In this document: piece by piece, positions 36,410-50,190 of the stretch
Layout of the letters: the number at the start of each line of letters is the position of its first letter
How positions within the stretch are numbered: the first letter of the stretch is position 1
Translations under genes and position numbers: made by a program
NCBI GenBank assembly: GCA_017607445.1
Contig: JAEVHH010000003.1
Coordinates: forward strand, 3,410,001-3,474,000
Length of the DNA stretch: 64,000 nt
From: Histoplasma ohiense
Lineage: Eukaryota; Ascomycota; Eurotiomycetes; Onygenales; Ajellomycetaceae
Reading direction: 5' to 3'
The notes under the pieces: generated by a model
The model's database searches: none
Told to the model about the DNA's origin: nothing
The model's input: the letters and a program-made list of their open reading frames with translations, nothing else

Positions 36410-36649
36410 TCATCTTGATGGTGACCTGCTCGCGTGCCTCGGGCTCCGGCTGCTTGGCTTCCTGTTGCTGCGGCCAGTCAAATCCCTTTTCATGGCTAAT
36501 AGAATATGTGCAGCGCACCGTTCACACATGTAATTTGTTTCGATTGGTTCCTTTTTGATCAATGGACAAAACTGTTTCAATCCGCAGGTTCTTGTCCGGA
36601 CGAATACTGAGTGGCCGCAGGAATGGAGGTTGTAATATTGGGAGCACAT
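36410..36649 (-). CDS. Small Cys-rich hypothetical protein
   Basis: A 79-codon frame starting at the ATG at 36,649 has an ordered Cys/His pattern: MCSQYYNLHSCGHSVFVRTR, then CGLKQFCPLI, and NYMCERCAAH. The spacing suggests a small zinc-binding fold like those in short fungal hypothetical proteins. The tail is Arg/Ser/Pro-rich. No splice partner was identified, and the function is unknown. The Cys/His order and the long neighbouring non-coding stretches argue for a real gene, but a chance frame is possible. Confidence 0.4.
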   Translation of the reverse strand: MCSQYYNLHSCGHSVFVRTRTCGLKQFCPLIKKEPIETNYMCERCAAHILLAMKRDLTGRSNRKPSSRSPRHASRSPSR

Positions 36650-38472
36650 GGTTATTCAGACCGTTGTCCTTGATTGACCCCCCTCGTTATCTAGTGCAAT
36701 GCGATGCCAATGGAATATTTTGTTTTTGAGGGCTTCTTCCAGGAGAGTTTTGAGGAGAGTTTGATGTTCGATATCAAGAATAGAGCATGGAAAATATATG
36801 CGGGATACCGTTGCGATATAAGCTAACGGCCAACATGTGAGGAAATGGTATTGTTGGACTAGATGAGAGAGCCAGGTTTCTGAATACACATGTAGAGGAA
36901 CAAGACAGTGGTGATGTTGATATCAAGGCGACTCTGAGATGGATACAGTGCGGCTCATTAATAATAAATCAAATATGCCAATAACTGTCAGTATCATGCT
37001 GGCTGTTTCGAAATAGAACTCTTGTCATGCTTTTCTTTCTTCAATGAGTTTGTTCAGAAACCAAGGCAAAGCAGTGGTGAAAATTGTTGAATGCTTCTGT
37101 TTAATGGTCCTTCATGGATCCAGATGGAGGCCCATATATCATTGAAAGAAAGGAGGCGAGATTGAATGAACATGTTGATAAAGAGTGTGCTAAGGAGACA
37201 ATGAAGTATTTAAAGTTCCAGTGCCCTTATATATATATAAGAACAAAGCAGGGCGGGATGCGGAAGGTGTTGAAATGGCCCCTTTAAATCAGCAGTTAAC
37301 GGAACAGATAAATGAAAAGTGTTCTTTAGAAATTGACATAATGGGGAAATATCAAGATGAGGCCACTTCACTTCTTTGCCTGCTTGAGCTGCAATATCCT
37401 AATTTGATGTCGGGTCAATAGCATTACTGAGCAAAATGACAAAAATAATCATTGCCAAAGGGGCCAATGCAGTTCATGAAATATGGAATGCAAGAGAGTG
37501 TTGAAAGTGCAATATCAATGATATTGTCGCGTACCAGTATTCACTCTTATTGAAGAATTCACCAATTAAGGATATAAGAAAAATACCAGTATGAAATGCG
37601 ATAATGCGCAGGTCCTCCTTTCACCTTTCTTTTGTTCTTCCGAATTGCAGCTAAAGACAAACAACAAGCCCCAAAAGAGATGCTTCCAGTCTTCCAGATC
37701 ATCAGGGGGAACAAGTTACTCCATTAAAGAAACCCGGCTTATTCTGTAAACTGAGACTTTTCTCAGGAGTCGCTGATGAAGGAATCGGAACGGAAAAATG
37801 ATTTACCTTCCTCCGTCAAGGTCATCGTCATTTGGTAAAGCGGAGATGGTGAGACCAAAAGTTGACGACTCCCTCCGCAAGCTCTCACCGTGACTTATTT
37901 GCAATCATACTAATAGGTAAATAAGTCATCAAATGCTGGATGATGAACGATGCACGGCGGTGTATTTCATATCGGGCCATGTTCCACAAACTTTGCACTT
38001 AAATCACAGCGAATGATGGGGTCAGGTAATGGGCTTACATGTTGCGGGGCTGCCAATTAAGTTGCCTTGGGACATAATTTTTTTGAAAATCTGGAGAGAC
38101 GGCTTCGGATTGGCAGGCTCTCTTTCAAATGTCTAGAAATGCAGAAGATATTGACGCTGTGCATTGGGCATTCAAGCAGCAGGATCGTACTGCAGATAAA
38201 ACAGTATCATCTCCTTAGATTCTAATTGGCAAAGGACTGAAAGAAAATATGTTTCTTTCTCGTAGGTTATGAAAAGGCGTTCGTGCGAGAACTCGAGATA
38301 GAAACCTCATTGAGAGTGGCTATAAAAGCATTACTTAGAAAAGTAACCAGCATGAAGAGCTGCAAAGCTCTAGTGAAGTCGAGGTGACACGTCGCATAAG
38401 AATTTACACAGTCTCTTTTATCTCAACTTTAATTTCTTTCACGACGAACCTAGAGGGTACCGCCTTTTTCTC
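36650..38472. other. Intergenic region with two weak overlapping frames
   Basis: Most of this interval has no supported gene. Two plus-strand frames at 37,114-37,287 (57 codons) and 37,221-37,421 (66 codons) overlap in different phases. They have protein-like composition (Glu, Lys, Leu, Cys) with no recognised domain. They could be a frameshifted small gene or chance. The rest includes the 3' flank of the aldose epimerase gene. Confidence 0.35.
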
Positions 38473-39621
38473 TTACTCCTTCCATGCCTTGTACACAATC
38501 TTGGACCCCCAAATTTGCCCCTTCCTCAAGACGCTCATACCCCTCCAATTGGGCTCGTTCGGAGCGTTGATATATCGGCTAGGTTCCACACAGAAGCCTG
38601 ATCGTGGTCCCCGTGCTGGCGCGCCGCCAACTGACGGGATGTTAATGAACTTTCCGGTGTAGAACTGGAAGGCGGGTTCCGTGGAATGGACTTCGAGGTG
38701 AATTCCTGTGCCCAGATGTCTGAGTGCTGCGTTCAGGCGTAGCGGTCGAGATCGAGTGTCGGCTGGTATTGAGGCCGGATCCGTATCCACCACAAAACAG
38801 TCGTCAATGTCTGGAGAAGTTGCGCCGAGGAAGAAGGGCTTATTAACCTGTGTATAAGTGTAACGCCCGATTGTGCTGATAGGGATGCCTGTGGAATCTG
38901 TCGGGAGATAATTGTCCGTAGCTAAAACTGCTTCTGTTCCTTCAATCGTAGGCCCATCGCCTAAGTTAAAGTAACTGCGAAAAATGGCTCGTATTAGTAT
39001 GTACTCTCTTTCGCAAAATGGAGTGATTACTTTGATTTTAAAATTGCACTGGAGGAAAGCAATACATGTGCTTTCAGCTGTATTATAAGAAAACTCGCCC
39101 GCTCACCTATGATTCGTAACTCCCACTACAGTTTCTTCACATTCATCCCCCACAAACTCGACTTCGTACTCAATCTCTAGGACGGTTTTGGAAGGTTCCC
39201 CTTCCTTCCCTACGTCCTTGCCGGCTGTATACCATACTCTCAGTTCCACTGTACCCGGATAGCCCTCGTCACCATCCTTGCTTAGATACTTGAATTCCAA
39301 CCCTTCCTTTCCGTTTCTAAATACAGCGTTGGGGCCGTCGAAGACCTTGGAGTTCCACCCCTCCTTCCCACCGTGCAATGAATGAGGCTCCTGGTTTGTT
39401 GTAATGGAGTATGTCTTCCCATTGAGATTTTCAATGACTGAATCTTTCAGCCGGTTTGTAGTGCGGCCGATAGTTGAGCCGAAATATGCGGTGTTGTACT
39501 TGGCATAATCCTCTTGGGCATCGAAGCCAAGGACGATGTTCTGGCCGGCAACACGAAATTCCTGAAGAATGCCACCTAGTGCGATGAAGGTGAATTCGGA
39601 TTCGTCCAAAGAGGATGTCAT
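38473..39621 (-). CDS. Aldose 1-epimerase family protein (galactose mutarotase)
   Basis: It likely interconverts alpha and beta anomers of an aldose, feeding galactose or related sugar use in the cytosol. Two exons (39621-39107 and 38974-38473) with a 132-bp intron give 338 residues, the typical size. The splice creates the family signature NHSYFNLG, with catalytic His171. The second conserved His is His83 in SLHGGKEGWN. The C-terminal catalytic Glu lies in FCVEPSRYINAPN (Glu302). GSTIGRTTNR near residue 50 matches the substrate-pocket block. The usual ending after the Glu (TQ..PDAPN) is altered to PSRYINAPN, so substrate preference may differ from classic GalM. The sugar substrate cannot be read from sequence. 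Confidence 0.92.
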
Positions 39622-41688
39622 ATTTGATAGGTTTTGTTTTGATGAGTGGCTGAGAAAGTAGGGTAGGCTGATAACTTAAAATAACTTAAAAGAGTTGGGG
39701 GGGATGATTTGTTGACATGACGTAGTTGAAGTTACCTAAGTTTTTATAGATTGCCGGATATGATGTCGACAGCCTCCTACGAAGTATCAAAGAGTTTAAT
39801 ATATCCATTCAACACAGCTACAGCTCTTAAAAGCTGCTAGTATTTTGCCCCACCAAACTCTAAATATGCGCCAGCGCGTAACTTCGCAGAGCGAATATCA
39901 AGTAACCACCCAGAATGTTTTTCATCCAAGCTGCATCTGGCAAACAGTGCTTAAGAACTACCCTGAGCGTGACGATTCCTCAATTACTCAAAGCCACTAT
40001 AAACAACCACAAAAACTAAAACATCTTGATGATTTCAGGCTTTTTTATATCACAGAGGCGCAGGAAGATTGAATTAGGGCTTTTCATTCACGTGTTTTAG
40101 TTAACCTCTCTTGGCATCAGCAGTATTGCTAAGTAACTGCGTCATAATGAGGGATTGGATCAAGTTTGAAATTTGACACATTTCCAACGTTTTCCCTGTT
40201 GGGGACTTGAGCTTCACGCTAATCTTTTCCTTTAACATTTTCAGGTCATATATTGTGTGCACTTGTTCACTGTTAACAGTGAATGATTCCATAAAGTACA
40301 GGATCTGGAGAGGAATACTACAAATAGAGTAGCGTAGCTAATTGTCATACTAAGGTTCGCAAGTTTGGTCCAAGCACCAGGGGTACCTACCAGGCTACAG
40401 AATTTCGAAATTGACCACTGTATCGCTACGTCCCGTGTACGGGATCCGGAGACTTATTAAAATCAATGCCCAGGGTGATAAACTAAGGGTCTCTTTGTAA
40501 TGGGGAAGATCATTTGATTATAAAAAAAGTTCTATGAGTGTTTTTTTTAATTTTTTTTTTTTTTTAACAAAATTATGTCGAATTACCTGGATGCTACTTC
40601 ACAATGGTCATACAATGTTGATTTAAACAACATCCCGATTATTGGAGCGATAATCAAGTTTCCAAGACCATACATATTTAACAGTTGGGAATTCTCCATG
40701 TCACCTTGCCGCTTGGCGAAACATGCATCATGAAGGGTGTTACTTGAAGGTGAATTTCAGAATTTCAGAAGGCGTTGACTGGCCTATTTACACTAGTAAA
40801 TGCACATTAGAAGGAAGAGTGAAAAGAGAGCAGAGAGTACGTTCAGTGCATCAGCACAACGATTACCAATTATGTATTATACCTATATTATATAGGCTTC
40901 AAAAAAAAGGAAGGAAACGCATACATTTCAACGACCCTCAAGCGAGAAAACTCACTATATACAAACGCCAAAGCAGAAGTAAAAGGATTGCATTCACGTT
41001 CACTCAAGGCAGCAAAAACTGTATTTAGCACAAGAACTTTTTTTTTTTTTTTTTTTTTTTTTTCAAACAAGCAATTTCAAATCATGTGGAGACACAGGAG
41101 CTGGAACTGGAAGCGACAGGTATGTCAGTCTTGATCACAATTTATTCCTTTGATACCCCGCAGTGTGGGATCGGTTTGAATGGATAGAGTTACATATCTA
41201 TCTCCATCTCTGTGTCTCCTATGCTAATGCAGAGAAGAGTTTGCGAAGAATGACAGCCAGTGTTTTCTTGTTTGCTGAGAACTCGATATGGAGGACGAAA
41301 AGAATGTCAGAACACCTTCTCTCTTGTAGCGCCTTCATTCGTATTTCGGGTTTTGCGGGGATTGTGGCGTATGGGAAAAGTTAATGTGTTCGGGGATTGG
41401 AAGCACATATGTAAAGAGACAAAAATGAACATAGAAGAACCGTTAAAATATCAATGGAATTTGTCATTTGCCATTAGCTTGAGATGGGGGAGAAAAGTGA
41501 GAAAGGAGAAATTAGTCTATTTGGACAGATTTCAAAAAAGTTGAAATTAACAAGGGTTATCAAGTGCAAAAAAAAAAAAAGAAAGAAAGAAAGAAAGAAA
41601 GAAAATGCGGAGCGAGGACAGATAAAGGAAAGAAAAACTCGAAACGAATTATGCATTATTCATGTAATTTTTAGCTTATCGTTCCGGC
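39622..41688. other. Intergenic region
   Basis: 2 kb with no supported gene. T- or A-runs lie near 40,548-40,566 and 41,039-41,063, and an AAAG-rich tract near 41,568-41,604. Short frames at 39,845-40,072 (+) and 40,101-40,292 (-) have no recognisable features. Confidence 0.5.
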
Positions 41689-43037
41689 TTATATCATTGC
41701 AACAGTTGGATTTAAAAATTCTTTGAAGTCGGCGTCCTCAACCCAGTCTGGTTGTATGGGCAGACATGAATTAAGGCCCCCGGTGAGAGAAATCGGTCGA
41801 CAATACGCCTGGGTTTGTTGTGCCGAGTCAAAGGATATAAGAGGCGAATCGACAGTGAGATCCATGTTTTCATCCAAAACGCCTCCTTGAGGCCACGCTT
41901 GCTGTCGCTGGAGGAGGCTAGGATTCATAGATGGTTGAGACCCGGGGGCATTGAAGAACATCTGGACTTGAGATTGGCTATCTTGGGCCTGCGCAAGCTT
42001 TTGTTGGGTGTTGGATGGTTTCTGGAGCTGCTTTTGCCGCTGAGCATTCATTTGCTGCTTTTGGTAAAGTTGATGCCGTTGATGCCGCAGAACTTGCTGG
42101 CGGTGTTGTTGGAGATTGTCCTTATTTTGTTCCTGCTGCCGCTGGTGATGTACCAAGAACTGTTGTTGGTGTTGCTGCTGTTGAACCATACCTTCCAGTA
42201 TATGTTCGGGCATCTGTGCTCGGGAAGGGAAAGTATGTGGGCTGGGAGGGGTAGGTGGAAGCTGATTGGGATTTATTGAAAACGGGGGGTCGAACAAGGA
42301 CTGCCTCGAGGGAAATGTTGGCGAATGCTCACTTTCCGAGCCATCTGAGGAATCCTGGCGCTGCATGAATCCGGCACCATTCGCAATCAATTTCTTCTGC
42401 GCCAATTGTAGATCATCTTCGAATGGCTCGTCGCTTGAGTGACCCTCCTGCTTAAGCGCTCCTAATCGTTCTAGAATGTCGTGCGTAAGGGGATGTCCGT
42501 TTGCCGACTCCTTGAGCGGGTCGCCTGGCCACCCTTCCCCGTCGAGAGTCATCTTATAGAGCGCTTGGAGGCCAGTAACCAGCTGTGCCTGTTGTTGCTC
42601 TAGCATTTCAACATATCTTTACAAAAGAAGTATTATTTAGCAATACCCTATCTAAACGTTTCCTGACAAACCGAACGAATACCTGAACGACCAAAATCGC
42701 AAGAAGTACTAGCGATGTTGGGAAAGCGGAAAACCAAACTCACCCTTTAGGATATACTTTATCGTGGGCCTTTTTCCGCTCACCAAATACACAGATCGCA
42801 TTATCCGTCTTACATCGTCCGCATGGATTTGCTCCATCACACTGTAAAGATAATCCCTATGTAAACACATGATCGCGACAGAATGGAATCCACTCTCCCA
42901 GAACAAGTACTAGTAGAAGTTCATACCTTTGACTTCTTCAATCGACACCGATCACAGGCCTTGCACACTCTTTTGCGAGCATTGCCTTCTGATGGGGATA
43001 AAGCGTCCAGAGGAGGGCTTGGCTGGTGAACCGTCAT
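41689..43037 (-). CDS. Zn2Cys6 fungal transcription factor, FCR1-like
   Basis: This is a DNA-binding regulator of the fungal binuclear zinc cluster class, expected in the nucleus. Exons 43037-42927, 42841-42744 and 42616-41689 give 378 residues. The zinc cluster spans exons 1 and 2: Cys28-X2-Cys31-X6-Cys38-X5-Cys44-X2-Cys47-X6-Cys54. It is followed by FGERKKAHDKVYPKGYVEML and a Gln-rich coiled-coil start. Residues around 80-130 include HPLTHDILERLGAL, a block shared by proteins annotated as fluconazole-resistance protein 1-like. The centre is extremely Gln/His-rich (about 42,230-41,960). No fungal_trans middle domain is present. Targets are unknown. The gene lies downstream of a 7.6-kb gene-free interval. 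Confidence 0.9.
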
Positions 43038-46000
43038 TTTGTGATTGAAGGGGCTGCACACTGTACGGCTAGTGATATTACATCAGAGTACCGCCACTGG
43101 GACCAATCCACAGCACAGCACAGCTCTATGATCTTGCGCTTGTGTGGGACACCTGGTGGCGAAGAAAGGATACCGGCTGGGTGTCCGAAACAGTGTGCTA
43201 ATTTTGGATCTCCAAGCTAATAACTACTTGAACTGACGGTCGTCAAACGAAGAGCTGTACTCATATAGGATCGACGGTAACTGTGGGTGTATGTGTATCT
43301 GCGTTCTGTGGGGAACGACGACGAAGAGAAGGGGGATGTTCCAATCCGATAATAACAACTTGCACGAGCGGTTACTTATGAGTTGTTGTCCGGAAGGGGG
43401 GGTGTCGAAGGGGAGGAGGGGAGGAGGATCTAGAAGTGCTTGCACGCAAAGAGAAATAAATACGACAGAGGGAGAGCAAGAAGCAATTCAGGTGTTCTTT
43501 TTCCGAACTCGAGGGAGATCGGGGCTTTACATATTGATTATATCACCACGGACTTAAAGCTCCCCACCAGAACTATAAGAGCTCCATGAGATTGAAATGG
43601 AACCCAGCTCAGCCTCTGCTACCGTGGAACCCTGGCCAAGACCGACTCGATTTAGGTTGACACGATGTGGGTACGGGAAAAGGTTTGTTATTTTTACTTT
43701 TCCATTGCCGCCATTTTTGCAATATGGTCCTTTTTCTTTTTTTGCAAAACTGCGACAGTATTTTATTATTTCACTGTTTGCCCTGTGCGTTTGTAACGAG
43801 GTGCCGTGGGAACTCCGCCGTTCATTCCCACCAGCATGCATCGATTTTGAATTCATGGACTTGGGAACTTCTAGAAATCATACTCGGGCGAAGTCAGGAA
43901 TTGGCCACAATGCATTTCCTGGTTGTTGGCAGCGATGAAGCTTTGCGTTTTGTCATATTGATTGTTGCTGACGGAGGGTGACTAATCAGGCAGCTCCAAG
44001 CGCACAGTCATTCCATCCTACTGGGAACTCGAACAAAAAGCTGCGTAATGTGGGATACGAAGCCGATTATCTGCGAGTCTAGTATTGTAAAGGGTGGTTT
44101 CAATTACAGACAATACGAGGACGCCAAGTCGAGGCCTTGGGAAACAATGACAGGAGCTTGAACGCAGATAAAGCTGTAACTACAGCAAGGCGCGAAGAAT
44201 TAAGCAGCTGCCCTGACGCTCATCTTCTTTACCTCGATTAGCCGGCAAACGGTCGAGAATCAACAGGTGCCAGCCTCGGCTTTGCCATGCGAGGTTCAAA
44301 TTACGATGCTATTCCACACATCCATACGGTACCGGGATTCTGGGGCTCCGTCTCACGCTTTGCAGGTTGTGAAAAATACAACGGGGGAAAAAGAAAATTG
44401 CGGCCGTTGTTGGTTTCCTCGTCGAGCTCAAGATCCGCTCCGACGATGCGTATAATGACCGACGGAAATTCGGGTCGCGGCACGGAAACAAGAGCAGCAA
44501 ATATTTCTCAGTCTGGCGCCGGGGCTATTTCCATTTTCCGTTCTTTCTTTTCTCCCCTCGATCTGCATAACCACGCGACTCTCCGCTTCAACGACCAGCT
44601 CGGGGACGCAAAGGAGAAGAAAAAGAGAAAAAATAGAATTTTAAAACATGATAAAAATTCTATCAAAACTAATCATTAAGTTACGATTACGATTCGGATA
44701 ACTGACAAGACCCAATTTTGACCTGACCGCTAGAGGAGCCTTTTTCAACATTTTCATTAAATCCGGGACAAAACTCACTCACGAGCTGTGGAAAAGAATC
44801 CCACCACTGGACTTGTTTTGACTCATCATGCACTCTATTATTCAGTCTGGTGCAGGAGGGGGCTGAAGTGATGCCAAATGCCCGCTTACCAATACAGGCA
44901 ATATTTGCGTAGCTTGATTGTTCGAGAAAAAGAGCAGCAGAAAATTTGAACTTGCCTTTCGGCCCTTGGCGAAGTCGATCTGGAGGAGCCCATTTCCTTT
45001 TCATCCATCGTCAGCCCCTGTTTGGCCCCATTTTAGCACTACCAGTGCCCAAAGGGAAAGCGTCTTTTTACCAGAAAGGGGCCATAGAGAGTAATTTCTC
45101 AGCAATGAGCGCATGACGACATGGCTCAAGGGTTATTTTTGGCTTTGTTGACTACGGAGTAGTTTACTAACTAGTTATTATGATCATGATTATTAAATTG
45201 TTGTCAGGGCCGAGTGGGCGAGCTTGGACTCTCAGGGCTGGAGGAATAGTTCCGCCGGCAGGCCGATAGATAGGACTTACGGGCTTATCGGACATTAGGG
45301 GCAGGGGAGCGGGGAGGAACGGTGCTTGTCAATTAATTAATTACCTGTCCCTCCCTCCTCTAAGATAAGTCTCAAGATCAATCCGCCATCTTGGCTACAA
45401 ATTAATTGGGGCCTTTTCTTCTAGCGTTCGCCTGCTCCGGCGTGTGTTCTGGAGAATAATGTTCATTGAGATGTCGAGAAGTCAATCCAGTCCCGCCCCG
45501 CCACGACGTCATACGGACTTTGTCAGGCCGAGGGTGGCTGGTAGCTTGGCACGGGCAAATGCATGGCAGACGCTAGTCTATATGGAGGATAGTGTGTGCG
45601 CAGGGTGTCTTGAACCGTGCAACAAAGCTTCCATTTGCATTCGGTGCAGCTTCTGAAGGATTTCTCCTCTCGAACATACACTACGGATTTCGATTCTATG
45701 CGACTGGTAGTATCTGCAGTATACTCCCTTTCGATAACGTACAAGTCGCTATGTACTGGCAATTCAACGGAACCTTCTGAAGCAGCCAAAATAGAGAGAT
45801 ACGCAAGAGATCCATACAGAGCCTCGGTTCGAGGGCAGACAACACGCTTCCGCAGTCAATCTCTTGTTGGATCGATATAACCCGTATAAGTTTTTTTTTT
45901 TTTTTTTTTTTGGCCAAGTCTTAGCAGTGGACAAATCCTTGACTGTTCGAAATACAGTTTCTTTTCCTACCAAATCGCACGGATGCCTTTATGCTACCAC

Positions 46001-46216
46001 CTTCCTGTCAGGTAATTGCGCCGTATCATTCATTCCTATGGTATATACCTACCCTTTCCACCACGGAAACAACAATATTCCTCGGGAAGAAGTCCAGGCC
46101 CAGCTATTTGCCACGGGGGCTAGAATGGCTGCTCGCCGAAGCTTCTTCCTTCTTGTCCTGTTGCAAGGCTGATGTTGTTTCCTCCGAGATGATAGCCCCG
46201 GAGCTGAACATATTTC

Positions 46217-46247
<31 letters not shown>
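46217..46247 (+). repeat. (GAT)n microsatellite
   Basis: An uninterrupted trinucleotide run of about ten units inside the gene-free interval. It produces a poly-Asp shadow frame. Confidence 0.95.
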
Positions 46248-47867
46248 GTTCAGGAGTCAAGAAGCAATCCATGGGTTGAAACTTCCCAGCTAACCACTCC
46301 AGCCACCCCTATGGCGTAACCTTTCCTTTCCTTTCCTGGTTTCCTGTGCTCTCGCTTTTCCGTTCTCTCTCACTCTGGTTTTTTTTTTTTTTTTTTTTTT
46401 TTGTGCCCCTTAAACTTTTCACTTTTCCTTTCTTCTCTTTTACGATGTTGTTTTTCCTTTTCCCTTTGTCAAAACATTTAACTTCTATACAGCGGGATTG
46501 CATCCAAAATGGTTAGTAGGATTGGGATTGGGAATTGCCAATGCCTGCCTAGTGAGTTGAGTTACTAGAATCGTAGACGTTATCCTGGTGTGCGTAACTA
46601 ATGGCAAATCACCCGATTATCTAATCGAAGAGTGTGGAGTTTTCCTATTTTGAGAGACACAGGATGTCATGACGAGCTGATCTTTGCCAAACAATTCTGC
46701 CGTTGAAGAGGGTGATTTTGATTTGCAGGAAAGAATAGGGGAGCCATCTATGCAAAGATATCTTTTCTCTTTTCTATTGATATCTTTGTATCCATAGCGG
46801 AGGGAGAATGGGAGGTTCCTTTGTTATGGAGAAGGTGAACCCTTCCCGGCTCTAAAAAAAAAAAAAAAAAAAGAAAAAAGAAAAGAAAAGGAAATATGAT
46901 AATTGGATTTTGACTTGCGAACTATGCCCCAATCTGTGTTTTCTCAGTTCTCTCTCTCCTCCTACGCAATTGAGAACCACATCTGCACAACAAGAGGAAA
47001 TGGTCAGAGAACTGGTATTCTTGGTGATAGCCGATAGCCAGGGCAGAAGTTAGATGTCAGGGGCGTTGACATGTGAAATGATCTGATTTCTTCCCAAAAT
47101 TTTACGCCGATGATAGGTTCCGAAACGGAAAATTTCCAATAAAAATTTTTCTTTTCCTTTTTTTCCCCCTATAACATGATTGTGTGAAAGAAAGTGTATT
47201 AATTGGATTACGTTTTTGTGTGGGGAATTGATCGGAAAGTGGTCGTTTTATGATATTAGATGGTTTTTGATAGATTGTTTCAACAAAGAAGAGATACTTT
47301 GATCTGCATATATACAAAATTAGATTTTTAATCTAAGTACTGGTTCGTGGGTATCTTTCTTTATTTCAGTGTTGTCGGGTCCACTGAATGAATAGCTATT
47401 TAGCACGGGGGAAAAGAAATGTTAACAATACATAACTAAAGGATGTTCAGATATAATGTAAAATGTTGTCTCTACGTCATTCATCTGTACTCCGTATACT
47501 ATATCTTACTTAGTAGTCCCCGATGGCATGTGCCGTGCAGCGATAATGGATGACTAACCGGGGTCCTAAGTAATTGTAATTGCGGCATCATATAGCTTAT
47601 TTCCTGCTGATTTGCCATAAGGCCATGGGTCTAATTAATCATCTCAAACGAAAATCCCCGATGGGTTATGGGGACGCGGGCCAACCCCGAAATACCTGTT
47701 CACCCACGAGCATGTGGGGAAAAGGTTTAAATGTCGCAATTTTTGTCCGTTCTCGTCGAGCGAGTGGCAAGAGATGAAGAAGCTTCTTTTGGGTTTTGGT
47801 CGGTTGAAAAACCGGATAGTTGTGTGGCTATCCATGCCTTTTTTGTCTCGAACTCAAAAAATATGGC

Positions 47868-47898
<31 letters not shown>

Positions 47899-48604
47899 CC
47901 CTAATATGTCCAGTTAGTTTCAGAAATGAGAAATGAACACCCATCTGAGGAGCGGGGCGGGGACCTTCTTCCCCGGGTTTTTGAGAGAGAGCTAGCTTGT
48001 TTTGACGCAGTGTTCAAGTGCCCTGAAGTTTAACCTAGCCTTTTTACCATTGAACCAGCTTATCGAATAGCGCATGTTTCGCGGCCAGAGCGAACTTGTC
48101 GAGTGTACGATTTGCTGGTGTTTCAAAGAGGATCCGTACTTTGTGCTCCTGAGGTGGGCGTTTACCGTGGTCCACGCCAAGAGGAACATGGGCTTCCTTA
48201 TCTGCAACAAGTAACGGTGGGGTATCTCCGTCCTTATATCCTTACTCTGCAACCACTACTAAAAATACTGCGCGCATGTAGGAACCGGACAAAATGCAAA
48301 TCGACCCAATCGCTGAGAAGTATAACACATGCTGCTCATGGAGACCGAAGAATTTAAGCGCGGAGGGCGGGAGGGGTGCTGTCAATGATATCATCCCCCT
48401 TGATGCCGCTTCAAACACAACAACAACAACAACAACAACATCAACTACAACAACAACAACCTCCACCCCACACTCCGGGCATCGCATGAAAATCTTGCCA
48501 CGGATTAGGGGCTTAAACACATTCCCTTTAAGGAAGGTGTAGTTTTCAAAAAAAAAAAAAGTTACAATCCTGGGAGCGCGTTGTGTATGATCACCACGCA
48601 GTCA

Positions 48605-48636
<32 letters not shown>

Positions 48637-49781
48637 GGGGTCCCATGGATGTCAGTAACATAACATAACCAAACCCACTTTCCTCCCTTCTCTTTTGGCA
48701 GGCAATTACTAGTACTGTATAAAGGAATTACATTGCTAGTAGACAGGGACGAATTTGCTCCTCATCCAACCCCGAGCTGGTAGTAAGCTCTCTGCCAGTT
48801 ACACACATAGCAGCCAGAAATAGAATTCCCGAGAATATGGTAATAATAAGGTGTGTCCTCCCTGATTGAACAAGCACAGGAGCGGTAATGGGGCTTCAGC
48901 CTTAACCCATGGCGGAGGAGACTGCTTTCCTGGAGGCTTGCTGCCGAAGTTTTCCGACGCTTCTAACCCGACAGAGGGGGAGGGAGTCCCGAATATCCTG
49001 CCCGAGAGGTTCCTGCTCTTACGGCTCCCATGTGGGAAAACAACAAGGAACTCGGGAGGAGGCGAAGAAAAGGGCGAAACTTTGAAAAACCATCCATCAT
49101 CAGGAATCAACAGAGCCCCGACCCTGACCTTGGCCTCGCTAAAAGCAGATGTTGTGGCCCGTGCGTGCGCCTGAATTACAGCTAGTAAGCGAAGTGATAA
49201 CGTGATTTTGAAAATTTGTAATGAAACATACGCAGCACAATCATCAACAGATTGTTTACAGAGTACTCCGTAGTTAACGAACTATTGTATAAATCGACTG
49301 TAAATCCATTGTTTGATTGATTTATAATGTAGATACTAGTTAAGTTAGTTAACTAGTTAGTTGACTATTTGCGTTGTAATTCATTAACTGATAGTTACCC
49401 AATTAAGGCCTAATTAATTGCTGATATTGACAATATGTTGTTATACGATTATCCCATACAACAGCATAGTTAGTCTATCCATTTCTTATCTATTTTTAAA
49501 TATCAAACTCCTTAGTTATCTGAAGTTAACTATCTTGAAACAACTACGGTGACTTGATCCTCGTTCTCCGCGCACGAGCCACAGACCGAGATATCACATT
49601 CCGTGGCGCCTTTAGCGAGCTCGGCCTTTCTCGTATAGTTCGTTCCTCCTTCCTCCACCACCACCCATTGCGCACCCAGCAGCCAGGCCCTCATCGGAGT
49701 TTGCCCATGAACAGCTATTCCCTGGGTTGCCTTATCTTTCATCATCGATCAAAGCTTAACCCTTACCTCCACACCAAAAAA

Positions 49782-49818
<37 letters not shown>

Positions 49819-50154
49819 CCCCGTTTCGTTTTGAAGCTGCCCTCCGGTGCCGGATGGCGTCACCCATTCAACTTTCCTCAGCTTTGATTCCATCGCAGAC
49901 TCATCCTGGCCAAGGATCTGTGTGCGGCCTCGTAATGAGGCTCCCTCACCCTCAAATGACAGAGCACCACCAGCGCGCGGGTGCCGCGGCCGCATCAATA
50001 TCAGGGCAAAAGCCGGTTGTGTGCGTGATCGTGATGATGACGTGCGGGGAAAGGACATGCGATTCCCTGGAATATGGGAATGTGACGCTCTGACGGGAGT
50101 AGTTAGTTTGGCACTGTCAGGATGATGACCTGGAACACTGAGAAAGCTGTATTT

Positions 50155-50157
<3 letters not shown>

Positions 50158-50187
<30 letters not shown>
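50158..50187 (+). repeat. (AG)15 microsatellite
   Basis: A perfect dinucleotide run, followed about 60 bp later by a TTCTCTC tandem. Confidence 0.95.

Positions 50188-50190
<3 letters not shown>

Noticed and set aside
45991..46293. 100-codon frame with a poly-Asp run
   Set aside because: The Asp run comes from the (GAT)n microsatellite and the rest has no features.
48866..49174. 102-codon plus-strand frame with a long antisense partner
   Set aside because: Both strands are open over the same stretch with no domain on either, which is typical of chance in GC-richer sequence.
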